From contig JADKGA010000003.1 in assembly GCA_016717165.1 (NCBI GenBank), positions 62,001 to 126,000 on the forward strand: a stretch of DNA of 64,000 bases. Reading direction: 5' to 3'. This DNA is from Candidatus Lutibacillus vidarii. GTDB lineage: Bacteria; Actinomycetota; Actinomycetes; Actinomycetales; Dermatophilaceae. The notes beneath the pieces were generated by a model. It did not search any database and had not been told where the DNA came from. It saw only the letters and a program-made list of their open reading frames with translations. The translations under genes and the position numbers were made by a program. Below, in pieces: positions 1 to 7,534 of this stretch. Positions within the stretch are counted from its first letter, which is position 1; each line of letters starts with the position of its first letter.

Positions 1-96
1 CGGCTCAGTGCCGGACTCGGCCTCGGCAACATCCATCAGAAGGCGAAGCCGCTTGGCAAGGTCGTCTGCCGCGGCCTGGCTGTGGTCTTCGGTCAT
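1..96 (-). CDS. N-terminal fragment of a small protein, possibly a regulator, cut by the window edge
   Basis: An ATG at 96 on the minus strand opens a frame that stays open to the window edge, giving 32 residues that begin MTEDHSQAAADDLAKRLRLL. The helix-rich LAKRLRLLMDVAE stretch resembles the first helix of Xre-type repressors, but too little is visible to assign a family. Four palindromic sites lie directly upstream (160-264), which suits a self-regulating DNA-binding protein. That link is inference from position only. Confidence 0.4.
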   Translation of the reverse strand, partial: MTEDHSQAAADDLAKRLRLLMDVAEAESGTEP

Positions 97-159
97 GGCT
101 GGTGACCACCTTCCCTTCGTGGCGGGCGAGGCATCATTGCACCCCGCCCCGTCGGGCGT

Positions 160-264
160 TTGTGCATGCTCAACCTTACGCGTTGGGCATGCACAAATCA
201 AGGCTTGCCCATGCTCAACGGTCATGCTGCAATGGGAACTCCGACCCTGTTGAGCATGCTCAAC
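160..264. promoter_or_regulatory. Cluster of four palindromic operator-like sites
   Basis: Four copies of a 15-16 bp palindrome occur at 160-174, 182-196, 205-219 and 249-264. The last is perfect (GTTGAGCATGCTCAAC); the others share the GCATGC or CCATGC core and GTTG/CAAC arms. Centre spacings of about 22, 23 and 44 bp place all sites on roughly one helical face, as expected for cooperative repressor binding. They lie between the minus-strand start at 96 and the hairpins at 394-518. The binding protein is unknown. Confidence 0.6.
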
Positions 265-393
265 GAACTTCGGGTGGACCTGCATAGGTACTTCTCAAAC
301 CCCAGCAAGCCGCGAAGAACATTGATTTCGCGTGTTGGTGTCGGCCCACTCAGTATCCGTTGAGCTTGCACCTTCTAATGGTGACAGAAAAGT

Positions 394-447
394 TGAGGGA
401 GACTCCGTCAGCCCGCCGGGGGTGCGGTACGGGTGGAGTCTCCCTCA
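394..447. terminator. Long inverted repeat, hairpin-like
   Basis: TGAGGGAGACTCC (394-406) pairs perfectly with GGAGTCTCCCTCA (435-447) across a 28-nt GC-rich loop. It sits downstream of the surface-protein gene, past the tighter hairpin at 483-518. No U-tract follows on either strand, so termination is plausible but not certain. Confidence 0.4.
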
Positions 448-482
448 CGGTTTGTGGGCAGTTGTCAGATACTCCCCACTTG

Positions 483-518
483 GTGACCCTCACCTTTTTG
501 GGGGTGGGTGAGGGTCAC
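483..518 (-). terminator. Hairpin after the surface-protein gene
   Basis: GTGACCCTCACC (483-494) and GGTGAGGGTCAC (507-518) form a perfect 12-bp stem with a 12-nt loop, 10 bases past the stop codon of the LPXTG surface-protein gene. The position fits a transcription terminator for that gene. A clear U-tract is missing. Confidence 0.55.
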
Positions 519-527
519 GCCTGGTTA

Positions 528-2807
528 CTACTGGTTCGCGTGACGACGCTTAGCCGCCGCAACAGCGGTAAGACCAGCCAACAGCAGAACTGCTGCACCG
601 CCAGCAAGCCCCCGCGGCAAGGTGCCACCAGTGGCCGGAAGGCCAGGAGTGGGCGGCTTCACAACAGGTGTTGCCGCGCAATCCTTGGAGGTGAGCTGCT
701 TGGTCCAGGTCGCGGTGCCATCCTCATTGAGAGTCCAACCCTCACCGAGTGCCTCACCATCCAACACGTAACCCTCAGCAGGAGTAGCGGTCAGCGTTGC
801 GACATGATCGCCATCGACGCTCACGTCACCGTAGGTGATGCCGTTACCGTTCTCCGGCTGCGCGACAGTCTCCCACACCGTGGAACCCTGATCCTCAACC
901 GTGCACTCCGCCGGATTCACAACCGGTACAACCGGGACAACAACCACGTCACAGTACTTGGAGGTGAGCTGCTTGGTCCAGGTCGCGGTGCCATCCTCAT
1001 TGAGAGTCCAACCCTCACCGAGTGCCTCACCATCCAACACGTAACCCTCAGCAGGAGTAGCGGTCAGCGTTGCGACATGATCGCCATCGACGCTCACGTC
1101 ACCGTAGGTGATGCCGTTACCGTTCTCCGGCTGCGCGACAGTCTCCCACACCGTGGAACCCTGATCCTCAACCGTGCACTCCGCCGGATTCACAACCGGT
1201 ACAACCGGGACAACAACCACGTCACAGTACTTGGAGGTGAGCTGCTTGGTCCAGGTCGCGGTGCCATCCTCATTGAGAGTCCAACCCTCACCGAGTGCCT
1301 CACCATCCAACACGTAACCCTCAGCAGGAGTAGCGGTCAGCGTTGCGACATGATCGCCATCGACGCTCACGTCACCGTAGGTGATGCCGTTACCGTTCTC
1401 CGGCTGCGCGACAGTCTCCCACACCGTGGAACCCTGATCCTCAACCGTGCACTCCGCCGGATTCACAACCGGTACAACCGGGACAACAACCACGTCACAG
1501 TACTTGGAGGTGAGCTGCTTGGTCCAGGTCGCGGTGCCATCCTCATTGAGAGTCCAACCCTCACCGAGTGCCTCACCATCCAACACGTAACCCTCAGCAG
1601 GAGTAGCGGTCAGCGTTGCGACATGATCGCCATCGACGCTCACGTCACCGTAGGTGATGCCGTTACCGTTCTCCGGCTGCGCGACAGTCTCCCACACCGT
1701 GGAACCCTGATCCTCAACCGTGCACTCCGCCGGATTCACAACCGGTACAACCGGGACAACTGCGACGAGTTCACCAGAACCACCACCGCCGGCGTCGTAC
1801 TTGCGGACTGTTGCACTCTCAGAAAACTCCTCACCATCTTTGGTGATCGTGGCAGTATCGGTCCAAGGACCGGAACCCGTGAAGGTCATACTGAGATTGA
1901 GCTGCAAGAACGCGTTCTCAAGGTCGGTGGAAAGTATCCAGCTATTGCCCGCATCACCGTCAGGTACAGCGGTTGCTGCAGCATAGTTCCCGGAAGCGCA
2001 GTTGTTACTCCCGTCAAGCAGGCCCGCGTCACCCCATGTGGTGACGCAATCATATGCGCGCACCCAGTTGACGCCGTTGATGGACTGCGAACTCGAGGTT
2101 AGCGTGTCCACGACCTTGATACCGGTCGCATTTTCGAATACGGGAGTCATGATAGTGACACTGCCTGTCCCATCACCGTTATCGCCACCCCATTTGCCTG
2201 CACCGGCGGGGACCGTTGGGCAAGGATCTTGACCTTCACCACCACACTCGAGCACCTCAACCTCACCGATTGGGGTTTCTACTCCGTCAATAGTGACCGT
2301 GATCGGCTGGGTTTCGCCCCGGTTAATAGAGCTTGTAATTTGCGCGGTGATGTACCCTTGAGCGTTCACGTTGGCATGGGTCGATGCATAGTCGGTCAGA
2401 GTGAACGTCATTGTTCCCGCTGATCCATTCACATCCATTTGCGCTACCGTGTCCGCTTGAGAAGCGGCGCTCGATGTTCCATCCGAATTCAGGAACAAGG
2501 TAGTGTTCTGCATACCCCCGAAGATAGTCGTGTCAATCCCGACGACAGTGGTGTCACCGGCGGGCAGACCATCAAGATTATTGAGATTGACCGTGTACTT
2601 GAACCAATCCCATGCCGCGGTCGGTCCACCGTCTGCACTTTCGTTCTCAAACGTGACCGAAACTTTGTCCGATGGGATCGGAGCAGCATTTGCTGGGGCT
2701 GTGATCCCCGCCATACCTATCAAAACGAGGAGAAAAGTCAGAGCCACGCTGAACACTTCACGTGCCCGACGCCCTCCCCCGAAAGTTTTGCGTCGTTGCG
2801 ACTGCAT
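528..2807 (-). CDS. LPXTG-anchored repetitive surface protein
   Basis: A 759-residue exported wall protein. The N-terminus has a basic stretch (QRRK...GGGRRAR), a hydrophobic core (LTFLLVLIGMAGI) and a likely cleavage after ANA near residue 40. Residues about 42-340 form a unique, beta-rich region with four or more Cys. Residues about 345-708 are four identical 91-residue units, each starting VVPVVNPAECTVEDQG and ending in WTKQLTSK. The C-terminus has an LPATG sortase motif near 723, a hydrophobic segment and the basic tail KRRHANQ. Such proteins are usually adhesins or stalks displayed by sortase; no sortase gene is in view. ATG at 2807 follows an AAGG-type ribosome site. Its upstream region was cut at 2917 by an IS. 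Ligand unknown. Confidence 0.85.
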   Translation of the reverse strand: MQSQRRKTFGGGRRAREVFSVALTFLLVLIGMAGITAPANAAPIPSDKVSVTFENESADGGPTAAWDWFKYTVNLNNLDGLPAGDTTVVGIDTTIFGGMQNTTLFLNSDGTSSAASQADTVAQMDVNGSAGTMTFTLTDYASTHANVNAQGYITAQITSSINRGETQPITVTIDGVETPIGEVEVLECGGEGQDPCPTVPAGAGKWGGDNGDGTGSVTIMTPVFENATGIKVVDTLTSSSQSINGVNWVRAYDCVTTWGDAGLLDGSNNCASGNYAAATAVPDGDAGNSWILSTDLENAFLQLNLSMTFTGSGPWTDTATITKDGEEFSESATVRKYDAGGGGSGELVAVVPVVPVVNPAECTVEDQGSTVWETVAQPENGNGITYGDVSVDGDHVATLTATPAEGYVLDGEALGEGWTLNEDGTATWTKQLTSKYCDVVVVPVVPVVNPAECTVEDQGSTVWETVAQPENGNGITYGDVSVDGDHVATLTATPAEGYVLDGEALGEGWTLNEDGTATWTKQLTSKYCDVVVVPVVPVVNPAECTVEDQGSTVWETVAQPENGNGITYGDVSVDGDHVATLTATPAEGYVLDGEALGEGWTLNEDGTATWTKQLTSKYCDVVVVPVVPVVNPAECTVEDQGSTVWETVAQPENGNGITYGDVSVDGDHVATLTATPAEGYVLDGEALGEGWTLNEDGTATWTKQLTSKDCAATPVVKPPTPGLPATGGTLPRGLAGGAAVLLLAGLTAVAAAKRRHANQ
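685..1776 (-). repeat. Four tandem 273-bp coding repeats
   Basis: Units start at 685, 958, 1231 and 1504 with an exact 273-bp period (91 codons, so the frame is kept). The copies look identical base for base, including synonymous positions; the outer copies diverge only at their edges (about 660-684 and after 1760). Such identity indicates recent expansion by unequal recombination or slippage, and means the true copy number could differ between cells or assemblies. Confidence 0.9.
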
Positions 2808-2863
2808 GCCTTACCTACATTTCTTGTGTGAGCAACCTCGCAGTGTGTGCGAGATGGTTTTTC

Positions 2864-2885
2864 CTGAACGTACGCTGAACGTACG
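2864..2885. promoter_or_regulatory. Tandem 11-bp direct repeat upstream of the surface-protein gene
   Basis: CTGAACGTACG is repeated twice without a gap (2864-2874 and 2875-2885), each copy holding a CGTACG palindrome. It lies 57-78 bases upstream of the surface-protein start at 2807 and about 30 bases from the IS end. An 11-bp period matches one helical turn, as for a regulator binding side by side. Role inferred. Confidence 0.35.
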
Positions 2886-2916
2886 CGAGTCAACCTTAAA
2901 CACACGAACCCTACCA

Positions 2917-4406
2917 GAGTTCCCGAGTGTTGTTAGACAGTGGTCGACAGTAGTTGCCTGGGCGCCACGAGGTCAAGCCCGGAGCGGTGGTGTATGAGGG
3001 GATGCCTTCGAGGGTGATGTTCAGGCGCTGATGGCGCGGGCGATCAGGTCGGTGTTCACCTCCTCGGTCAGGGTGACGTTCTCGCGGTCGGCGAGGGCTG
3101 CGCGGGCTTGTTTGAGTGCGTCGAGGCCGAGGTAGCGGCGTTGTTCGGCCCATTCGTCGTGTTGCTCGGCTAGGACGGCACCGACGAGGCGGAGGATCGC
3201 TTCGCGGTTGGGGAAGATGCCCACGACATCAGTGCGCCGGCGGATCTCGCGGTTCAACCGTTCGTTGGGGTTGTTGGACCAGATCTGTCGCCACAACACC
3301 TTCGGGAAGATCGTGAAGGCGAGGATGTCGGCGCGGGCGTCCTTGAGGTGCTCGGCTACTGCGGGGAGCTTGTCGTGCAGCCCCTCGAGGACGCGGTCGA
3401 ACTGGGCGTGGACGGCTTGGGCGTCGGGTTGGTCGTACACCGAGTGCAGGAGGGCTTTGACCCAACCCCACTGCGATTTGGGGGTGGCAGCCATGAGGTT
3501 GGCGGCGTAGTGGGTGCGGCAGCGTTGCCAGGACGCGTTCGGCAGGGTCGCGCCGATGGCCTCGACCAACCCGGTGTGGGCGTCACTGGTGACCAGGCCG
3601 ACGGGGCCTTCTTTGGTCAGGCCGCGGGCGACGAGGTCGCGGAAGAACCCCAGCCAGCCCGCACCGGATTCGGTTGTCGCGCATTGGATTCCGAGGATTT
3701 CGCGGTAGCCGTCGGCGTTGACGCCGGTGGCGACCATGACCGCGACTTTGACCACCCGCCCGTTCTCACGCACCTTCATCGTCAACGCGTCGGCGGCCAC
3801 GAACGTGTACGGGCCCTCATCCAGCGGGCGGGTCCGGAACGCCTCGACCTGGGCGTCGAGGTCCTTGGCCATCTCGGAGACCTTTGACTTCGACAAGCCC
3901 GTGATGCCCAGCGTGCGCACCAGCTTGTCCATCCGGCGGGTGGAGACCCCAAGCAGGTAGCAGGTCGCCACGACCGTGGTCAGGGCTGCTTCGGCGCGGC
4001 GGTGCCGCTCCAGCAGCCACTCCGGGAAGAAGCTGCCTTCACGCAGCTTGGGGATCGCGATGTCGAGAGTGCCGGTGCGGGTGTCCAGGTCCCGATGCCG
4101 GTACCCGTTGCGCCGGTTCGTCCGCTCGGTTGAACGGGTGCCGTACTCGGCGCCGCACACACTGTCAGCCTGCGCCGACAACAAGGCGTTGACGAAGGTG
4201 GAGAGCAGATCACGCATCAAGTCCGGGCTGGCCTGCGCGAGCTGCTCGTGCAAGAACACGTCAGGGTCGATACTGAGGTTCGCGGTCATCGCGATACTCC
4301 ATTCGAGAGTGCTGTGAGAGGTTCACTCGAAGGATCACGCGGTGACCGCACCTGCATCCAGCAGGGACACGCCACCGGTGTCGACGTACACCAACGCTAC
4401 GGACTC
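2917..4406 (-). mobile_element. IS256-family insertion sequence
   Basis: The element is bounded by imperfect terminal inverted repeats. The left end near 2917 reads GAGTTCCCGAGTGTTGTTAG and the right end, reverse complemented from 4406, reads GAGTCCGTAGCGTTGGTGTA. One transposase gene fills it. I could not find a matching 8-9 bp target duplication, so the ends may be off by a few bases or the flanks rearranged. The insertion truncates a CU044_5270-like gene on the right. Confidence 0.7.
3021..4289 (-). CDS. IS256-family (mutator-type) DDE transposase
   Basis: A 422-residue protein, full length for the family, that cuts and joins the element's ends. The likely DDE residues are D167 (VAADAL), D236 (TSDAH) and E343 (NPNERLNRE), with the family's Cys/His patch (RCRTH) near 257-260 between the second D and the E. 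The N-terminus carries the usual NRRNGYRHR region near 58-66. There is no frameshift or internal stop, so the enzyme may be active. It is the only gene of the IS. Confidence 0.93.
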   Translation of the reverse strand: MTANLSIDPDVFLHEQLAQASPDLMRDLLSTFVNALLSAQADSVCGAEYGTRSTERTNRRNGYRHRDLDTRTGTLDIAIPKLREGSFFPEWLLERHRRAEAALTTVVATCYLLGVSTRRMDKLVRTLGITGLSKSKVSEMAKDLDAQVEAFRTRPLDEGPYTFVAADALTMKVRENGRVVKVAVMVATGVNADGYREILGIQCATTESGAGWLGFFRDLVARGLTKEGPVGLVTSDAHTGLVEAIGATLPNASWQRCRTHYAANLMAATPKSQWGWVKALLHSVYDQPDAQAVHAQFDRVLEGLHDKLPAVAEHLKDARADILAFTIFPKVLWRQIWSNNPNERLNREIRRRTDVVGIFPNREAILRLVGAVLAEQHDEWAEQRRYLGLDALKQARAALADRENVTLTEEVNTDLIARAISA

Positions 4407-4877
4407 AACTCGCCACGATTGGCAGCGCTGCGGAGGAAAGGACGCTGCTGTGGGAGGAGAGCTACCCTCCTGGTGAGTACGGATATGCGTTCGTTTCCCC
4501 AGTACCGACCTCTGCCGACGAGGTGCGGGAGTTCCTGAGCGCGGTTGTTGGCGCGGACACAAGCGCGAGCACAGCGATCCAAGCCATCACGATCCTCCTG
4601 GACGGAACAGGCGCTGGTCCCGACCCAGGAAGCAGCCCTCCTGGGCTACCTGGCGACCTTGACCGACATCGAGATGGTCGGGCAGACCACTGACAGGCTG
4701 GGCAGGTCCGCCTTTGTGCTTAGTACCCAGCGCGGTGACGGCGAGTACGCCGACAGCATCCTCATCTCTCCCGAGCAGGGCGTGATCCTTGCGGTCGAGA
4801 CGATCTACACCGGAAACAGCCGGACCGACGTGCGGTCACCCGCTGTCGTGAGCTACTACGCATGGAACAGGAACTGA
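4407..4877 (+). pseudogene. CU044_5270-family protein fragment cut by the IS and frameshifted
   Basis: The reading frame starting just after the IS end encodes a stretch including TLLWEESYPPGEYGYAF and PTSADEVREFLSAVV, then shifts frame near 4600 into a second frame (ORF 4545-4877) containing ALLGYLATLTDIEMVGQTTD and ISPEQGVILAVETIY. This order matches the C-terminal half of CU044_5270-family proteins, actinobacterial proteins often paired with ECF sigma factors. The 5' half is missing, apparently removed by IS insertion, and the frameshift means no intact product is expected. Confidence 0.65.
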
Positions 4878-4878
4878 C

Positions 4879-5109
4879 GTGAAAATCACCGCCCTCATCA
4901 CCACCGCAATCATCGCTCTGTCCATCTTCGCGGCAGCTCCGGCGACCGCGAAGACCACCGACTCGATGGATGAGCGGATCGCTGCGGTGCTGGATGAGCG
5001 CCTAGGCGGCACTCGCACCGGCTGGAACGAGGTCACCTGGGACGGTGGTGACGTCGTGCTCACCCTCTCAGCGTTCACCGACGCCGCGGCGAAGGCGGTG
5101 GGAGGGTGA
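4879..5109 (+). CDS. Small secreted protein, possibly truncated
   Basis: A 76-residue product starting at GTG 4879, one base after the preceding stop. Residues 1-24 form a clear signal peptide (TTAIIALSIFAAAPATA, cleavage after ATA). The mature part includes WNEVTWDGGDVVLTL, a pattern seen at the start of many small secreted actinobacterial proteins of the peptidase-inhibitor I36 type, which normally continue with a Cys-rich domain. Here the frame stops soon after, so it may be a remnant. Function unassigned. Confidence 0.5.
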   Translation: MKITALITTAIIALSIFAAAPATAKTTDSMDERIAAVLDERLGGTRTGWNEVTWDGGDVVLTLSAFTDAAAKAVGG

Positions 5110-5268
5110 ACTGGTGCGAACACGAACGCCACGATCACCAAGCTGGCCTGCTCCTGACCCCCGGGCGGAAACAGAACGCCCGCCCGCGAAATAGATAGGA
5201 CAAGTGGGCGACACCTGTTGTCTCGCTCACGAGCCGCAGTCAGCGGCTCCGCCATTCGAGAAGGAGTA

Positions 5269-5562
5269 ATGATGCCCCGCTCAATCATGATGCCACGATC
5301 TGAGTCGCGCCTGGCGGTGAACTCGCGTGTGCGAGTGTGTGCCACGGCGCTGGCGGGTCTCGCCGTCTTCGCAGCCCTGCTCGCCAGCCCCACGGGTGCA
5401 TCCGCCGCGCCAGGCACGGGTCCGTCCAGCGAAGACATCGTCGCCGAGCTCAAAGAAGCCGAAGCGACCCCGACCGAGGAGGATGGGCTGCTCATTGACG
5501 CGGCCTCGTACGCTCGCGATTACGAGGTAGAGAGGCGAATCTTCGCAAGGCACGTGAGCTGA
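5269..5562 (+). pseudogene. N-terminal remnant of a secreted protein fused to recombinase DNA
   Basis: An AAGGAG ribosome site at 5261-5266 precedes ATG codons at 5269 and 5272. The product has a signal peptide (LAGLAVFAALLASPTGASA) and a short mature segment ending IDAASYARDYEV near 5530. From there the DNA matches serine recombinase sequence in another frame, and the ORF ends out of frame at 5562. The lost protein may have been a secreted hydrolase whose mature start resembles IDAASYA-type precursors; this is tentative. Confidence 0.55.
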
Positions 5563-6236
5563 ATGCCATCGTCGTCGAGGAGTTCGTCGACGCGGGTGAA
5601 TCCGCCCGCAGGGCAGACCGTCCTGACCTGGTCCGGATGATCGAGTACGTCAAGGCCAACCAGATCGCCTACTGCATCGTTCACAAGGTCGATCGGCTCG
5701 CTCGTAACCGCGCTGATGACGTGTCGATCCATCTGGCTTTGAAAGAGGCCGGGGTCATGCTCGTCTCGGCGACGGAGAACATCGACGAGACACCTTCCGG
5801 GATGCTGCTGCACGGCATCATGTCCACGATCGCTGAGTTCTACAGCCGCAACCTCGCCAGTGAAGTCTCCAAAGGCATGAACCAAAAGGCCCGTACTGGC
5901 GGCACAAACGGCAAGGCATCCATCGGGTATCTCAACGTCACCAAGCGTGACGAGCTCGGACGCGAGATGCGCATCGTCGAACCCGACCCCGAACGGGCCG
6001 GTCTCGTCCGTTGGGCATTCGAGGCGTACGCGACCGGCAACTACTCGACCATCACCCTGCACGAGGAGCTGATCGGCAGGCACTCCAAACGCACTAACTG
6101 CGAACGCAAGGCCATGTTCGTCCCCGACATCGAAGCAGCCGTTGAGGAGTACTACCCCGAAATCCAGGACCGCGCTGTCCGCTACAAGGAACGGACAGCG
6201 GATCTGGACCTCAAACCGCTGTTGTCGGCGGTTTGA
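5535..6236 (+). pseudogene. Doubly deleted large serine recombinase fragment
   Basis: From 5535 the frame encodes NLRKARELNAIVVEEFVDAG, then resolvase-domain sequence (HKVDRLARNRADDVSIHLAL, SATENIDETPSG) closely parallel to the intact recombinase at 28807, roughly 85 percent identical at DNA level by eye. The N-terminus with the catalytic serine is missing. A second deletion joins LHEEL directly to GRHSKRTNC, removing the recombinase domain and half the zinc ribbon. The gene cannot be functional. It is in the same orientation as the intact copy, suggesting an earlier related element at this locus. Confidence 0.8.
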
Positions 6237-6238
6237 AC

Positions 6239-6261
6239 AACGACCTTTGGGTGGGGTCGTT
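6239..6261 (+). terminator. Hairpin after the recombinase remnant
   Basis: AACGACC (6239-6245) pairs with GGTCGTT (6255-6261) around a 9-nt loop. It begins two bases after the stop codon of the recombinase fragment and could be the old terminator of that gene. Confidence 0.45.
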
Positions 6262-6276
6262 CTCGCCTGAGAGGAG

Positions 6277-6477
6277 GTGACCGATGTTCTCCCTCGCACC
6301 GATCACGCCGCGTTTCGCACCTGGGCGCGCCACGACACCGGGCCGCCCGACGGGGCGATCCCGGCGTGGTGGCTCCCGTTGGGGCGGGAGGGGGTGCCTA
6401 CCTCGAAGGTGTACCGCCACACCCAACCGTGTCGTGGTGGTCGCGAGAGGAGACCCGGCCATGGCATCGACACCTGA
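6277..6477 (+). CDS. Possible 66-residue protein at the head of the conjugative operon
   Basis: GTG 6277 follows a GAGAGG ribosome site and opens a 66-codon frame containing ARHDTGPPDGAIPAWWLPLG, which looks more protein-like than the competing frame from ATG 6284 that would extend the next gene by 59 arginine-rich residues. It overlaps the start of the ArdC-like gene by 17 bases. No family recognised, and it may be untranslated leader. Confidence 0.3.
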   Translation: MTDVLPRTDHAAFRTWARHDTGPPDGAIPAWWLPLGREGVPTSKVYRHTQPCRGGRERRPGHGIDT

Positions 6478-7534
6478 GCAACGGGCGGCCCGTGAGGCTA
6501 AGCTCGACGAGCTGCACGAGAAGCTGACGAGCGCTGTCGAGCGGCTCGTCTCCGGCGACGACTGGCGCAGCGCGCTCGCCTTCGCGGCGAGGTTCCGTAG
6601 CCGATCGTTCAACAACACGATGCTGATCTGGGTGCAGCACCAGGTCGCGTTCGAGGCCGGCCGGGTGCCCGAGCCGTTCCCCACGCTCGTGGCCGGGTAC
6701 CGGCAGTGGCAGACGCTGGGCCGTCAGGTAATGAAGGGCCAGCCGGGCTACATGATCTTCGCCCCCGTCACCGGCAGGTTCGCCACCGCCACCCCCTCGG
6801 ACTCCAGCTCGTGGCGGCGGCTCGGGCCACGGGAAAAGCCGAAGCCCGGCGAGGCGGTGCGCTCCCGCATGGTCGGTGCCCAACCCGCCTACGTGTGGGA
6901 TGCCTCCCAAACCGACGGCGATCCCCTCCCTGCGACGCCAATGCCGGTGCTGTTGGAAGGCGAGGCGCCGGTCGGGCTGTGGGACGGTCTCGCCGCGCAG
7001 ATAGAAGCGGCGGGGTTTGAGGTCGTCTCGGTGCCGGACGAGATGGCGATCATGGGTGCGAATGGCATGAGCGACTACGAGGCGCGCACGGTGTCGGTGC
7101 GAGAAAACATGGACCCCGCGGCGCAGGTGAAGACGCTGGCGCATGAGCTCGCGCATGTGCTGATGCACGACCCCGATGACGCCGAGGTGCGGCAGCATCG
7201 CGGCATCCGAGAGGTTGAAGCCGAATCCGTCGCGTTGATGGTCGGTGCCGCGCACGGCATGACGACCGACGGCTACACGGTCCCCTACGTCTCGACGTGG
7301 GCGGCCCGCGCCGACGACAAAGAACCGGCACAGATTGTGCAAGCCACCGGCGAGAGGGTGCGGAAGGCTGCGCTGGCGATCCTCGACCAGCTCGACACCC
7401 CACAAGTCGGCGACGGCACCCCGCCAGAGCTGGAACGAGGCACCCCGTCTGCGAAGCCGACCCGCGCGTCTGCTCGGCCTGTTGAGCCTGATCGCCCACA
7501 TGCTGCGCCGGTCTTGGCGGGACGGGGGCTGTGA
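6461..7534 (+). CDS. ArdC-like antirestriction protein with zinc metallopeptidase domain
   Basis: A 357-residue cytoplasmic protein. Residues about 10-105 resemble the ArdC-type N-terminal ssDNA-binding domain (SFNNTMLIWVQ, GYRQWQTLGRQVMKGQ). Residues about 170-270 form an ImmA/IrrE-type zinc peptidase domain with HELAH at 228-232 and a downstream glutamate region (EVEAESVA). ArdC proteins of conjugative elements protect incoming single-stranded DNA against host restriction. ATG 6461 was chosen because GAGAGGAGA lies just before it and the longer frame is low-complexity. It heads a run of genes with overlapping stops and starts. Confidence 0.8.
   Translation: MASTPEQRAAREAKLDELHEKLTSAVERLVSGDDWRSALAFAARFRSRSFNNTMLIWVQHQVAFEAGRVPEPFPTLVAGYRQWQTLGRQVMKGQPGYMIFAPVTGRFATATPSDSSSWRRLGPREKPKPGEAVRSRMVGAQPAYVWDASQTDGDPLPATPMPVLLEGEAPVGLWDGLAAQIEAAGFEVVSVPDEMAIMGANGMSDYEARTVSVRENMDPAAQVKTLAHELAHVLMHDPDDAEVRQHRGIREVEAESVALMVGAAHGMTTDGYTVPYVSTWAARADDKEPAQIVQATGERVRKAALAILDQLDTPQVGDGTPPELERGTPSAKPTRASARPVEPDRPHAAPVLAGRGL

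Noticed and set aside
360..2102. 580-codon open frame on the plus strand across the surface-protein repeats
   Set aside because: It is the antisense of the LPXTG gene; its length comes from four identical in-phase repeats without stops. No ribosome site, and the product looks like translated antisense.
2917..4406. Target-site duplication of the IS256 element
   Set aside because: Flanks CCCTACCA on the left and AACTCGCC on the right do not match at 8 or 9 bp.
1..6236. Left attachment site of the conjugative element
   Set aside because: I looked for a partial copy of the tRNA-Ala 3' end or TTCGAACC-flanked sequence and found none that matched beyond the octamer core, so the left end is not called.
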